A stretch of DNA of 7,226 nt from an uncultured Collinsella sp. (lineage in GTDB: Bacteria > Actinomycetota > Coriobacteriia > Coriobacteriales > Coriobacteriaceae). Numbering within the stretch: the first letter of the stretch is position 1; every line of letters starts with the position of its first letter. Shown here one piece after another: positions 7,079 to 7,226 of the stretch. The notes under the pieces are model-generated. The model was not told the DNA's origin. It ran no database searches and saw nothing but the letters and a program-made list of their open reading frames with translations. Location of the stretch: NCBI GenBank assembly GCA_937989795.1, contig CALKBB010000270.1:1-7226 (forward strand), given 5' to 3'. Made by a program: the position numbers and the translations under genes.

Positions 7079-7218
7079 GGGCCTATCTACTACGTTTAAT
7101 TGGATACTCTCAATCATGCCAGGAAAACGAAAAATAAAACCGCAGGTAAAAGGCCTGTCGATTTTCAAAAAAGGCAGGTATGGTCGGCTCTCTCGAGTTA
7201 AACGTAGTAAATAGGCCC
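7079..7218. repeat. 140-bp element with 21-bp terminal inverted repeats (MITE-like)
   Basis: The left arm 7079-7099 (GGGCCTATCTACTACG...) and the right arm 7198-7218 are inverted copies with 20 of 21 positions matching, enclosing 98 bp. Beyond the outer ends the match resumes after a single-base gap. The size and near-perfect ends fit a miniature inverted-repeat element, or alternatively a long RNA hairpin. The interior is A-rich and holds a 32-codon basic reading frame (7116-7214) without a ribosome binding site. No transposase is present, and no clear target duplication can be seen because the window ends eight bases later. The rest of 6993-7226 shows no convincing gene. Confidence 0.6.
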
Positions 7219-7226
7219 TTTTCTTG

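Noticed and set aside
6891..7214. 107-codon plus-strand frame overlapping the start of the reverse gene and the inverted-repeat element
   Set aside because: It crosses two unrelated features, has no ribosome binding site and shows no recognisable protein pattern. Only its terminal basic part is noted separately.

Overview
The window reads as chromosomal DNA from a high-GC Gram-positive anaerobe, most likely a gut Coriobacteriia (Collinsella-like). This is inferred from GC-rich codon choice, the particular OmpR/kinase/FtsX-permease subfamilies, and a small reverse-strand protein of a type found in Firmicutes and Coriobacteriia. No taxonomic marker is present, so the placement is tentative.

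Layout. Positions 83-661 encode an Ogt-type O6-alkylguanine-DNA alkyltransferase with all catalytic residues and an unusually long loop. A 228-base intergenic region follows, holding a hairpin, a pair of 11-bp-phased direct repeats and a candidate promoter. Next comes a two-component system: an OmpR-family response regulator (890-1573) and, 2 bp later, a membrane sensor histidine kinase (1576-2955). An 85-base gap, containing a palindromic repeat and a candidate promoter/operator, leads into a two-gene ABC exporter-type module: a MacB/LolD/FtsE-class ATPase (3041-3742) and a large 8-TM duplicated FtsX permease with two extracytoplasmic domains (3748-6513). A second copy of the palindromic repeat and a strong intrinsic terminator close this block. 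A small reverse-strand gene of unknown function (6630-6950) follows. The last ~275 bases hold no convincing gene but contain a 140-bp element bounded by 21-bp near-perfect inverted repeats.

How the genes fit together. The kinase has a ~145-residue extracellular sensor, so it is not an intramembrane-sensing BceS-type kinase. A reasonable model is that it senses an envelope signal and phosphorylates the regulator, which autoregulates through the phased repeats and may control the adjacent ABC module. The module probably acts on a cell-envelope substrate or transmits mechanical force across the membrane. The substrate cannot be read from the sequence.

The most notable non-coding signals are: the 33-bp repeat present twice in opposite orientation (32/33 identical), each copy starting at a stop codon and together bracketing the ABC module; the 140-bp inverted-repeat element at the right end; the phased repeats before the regulator; and the inverted repeat around the ABC promoter candidate.
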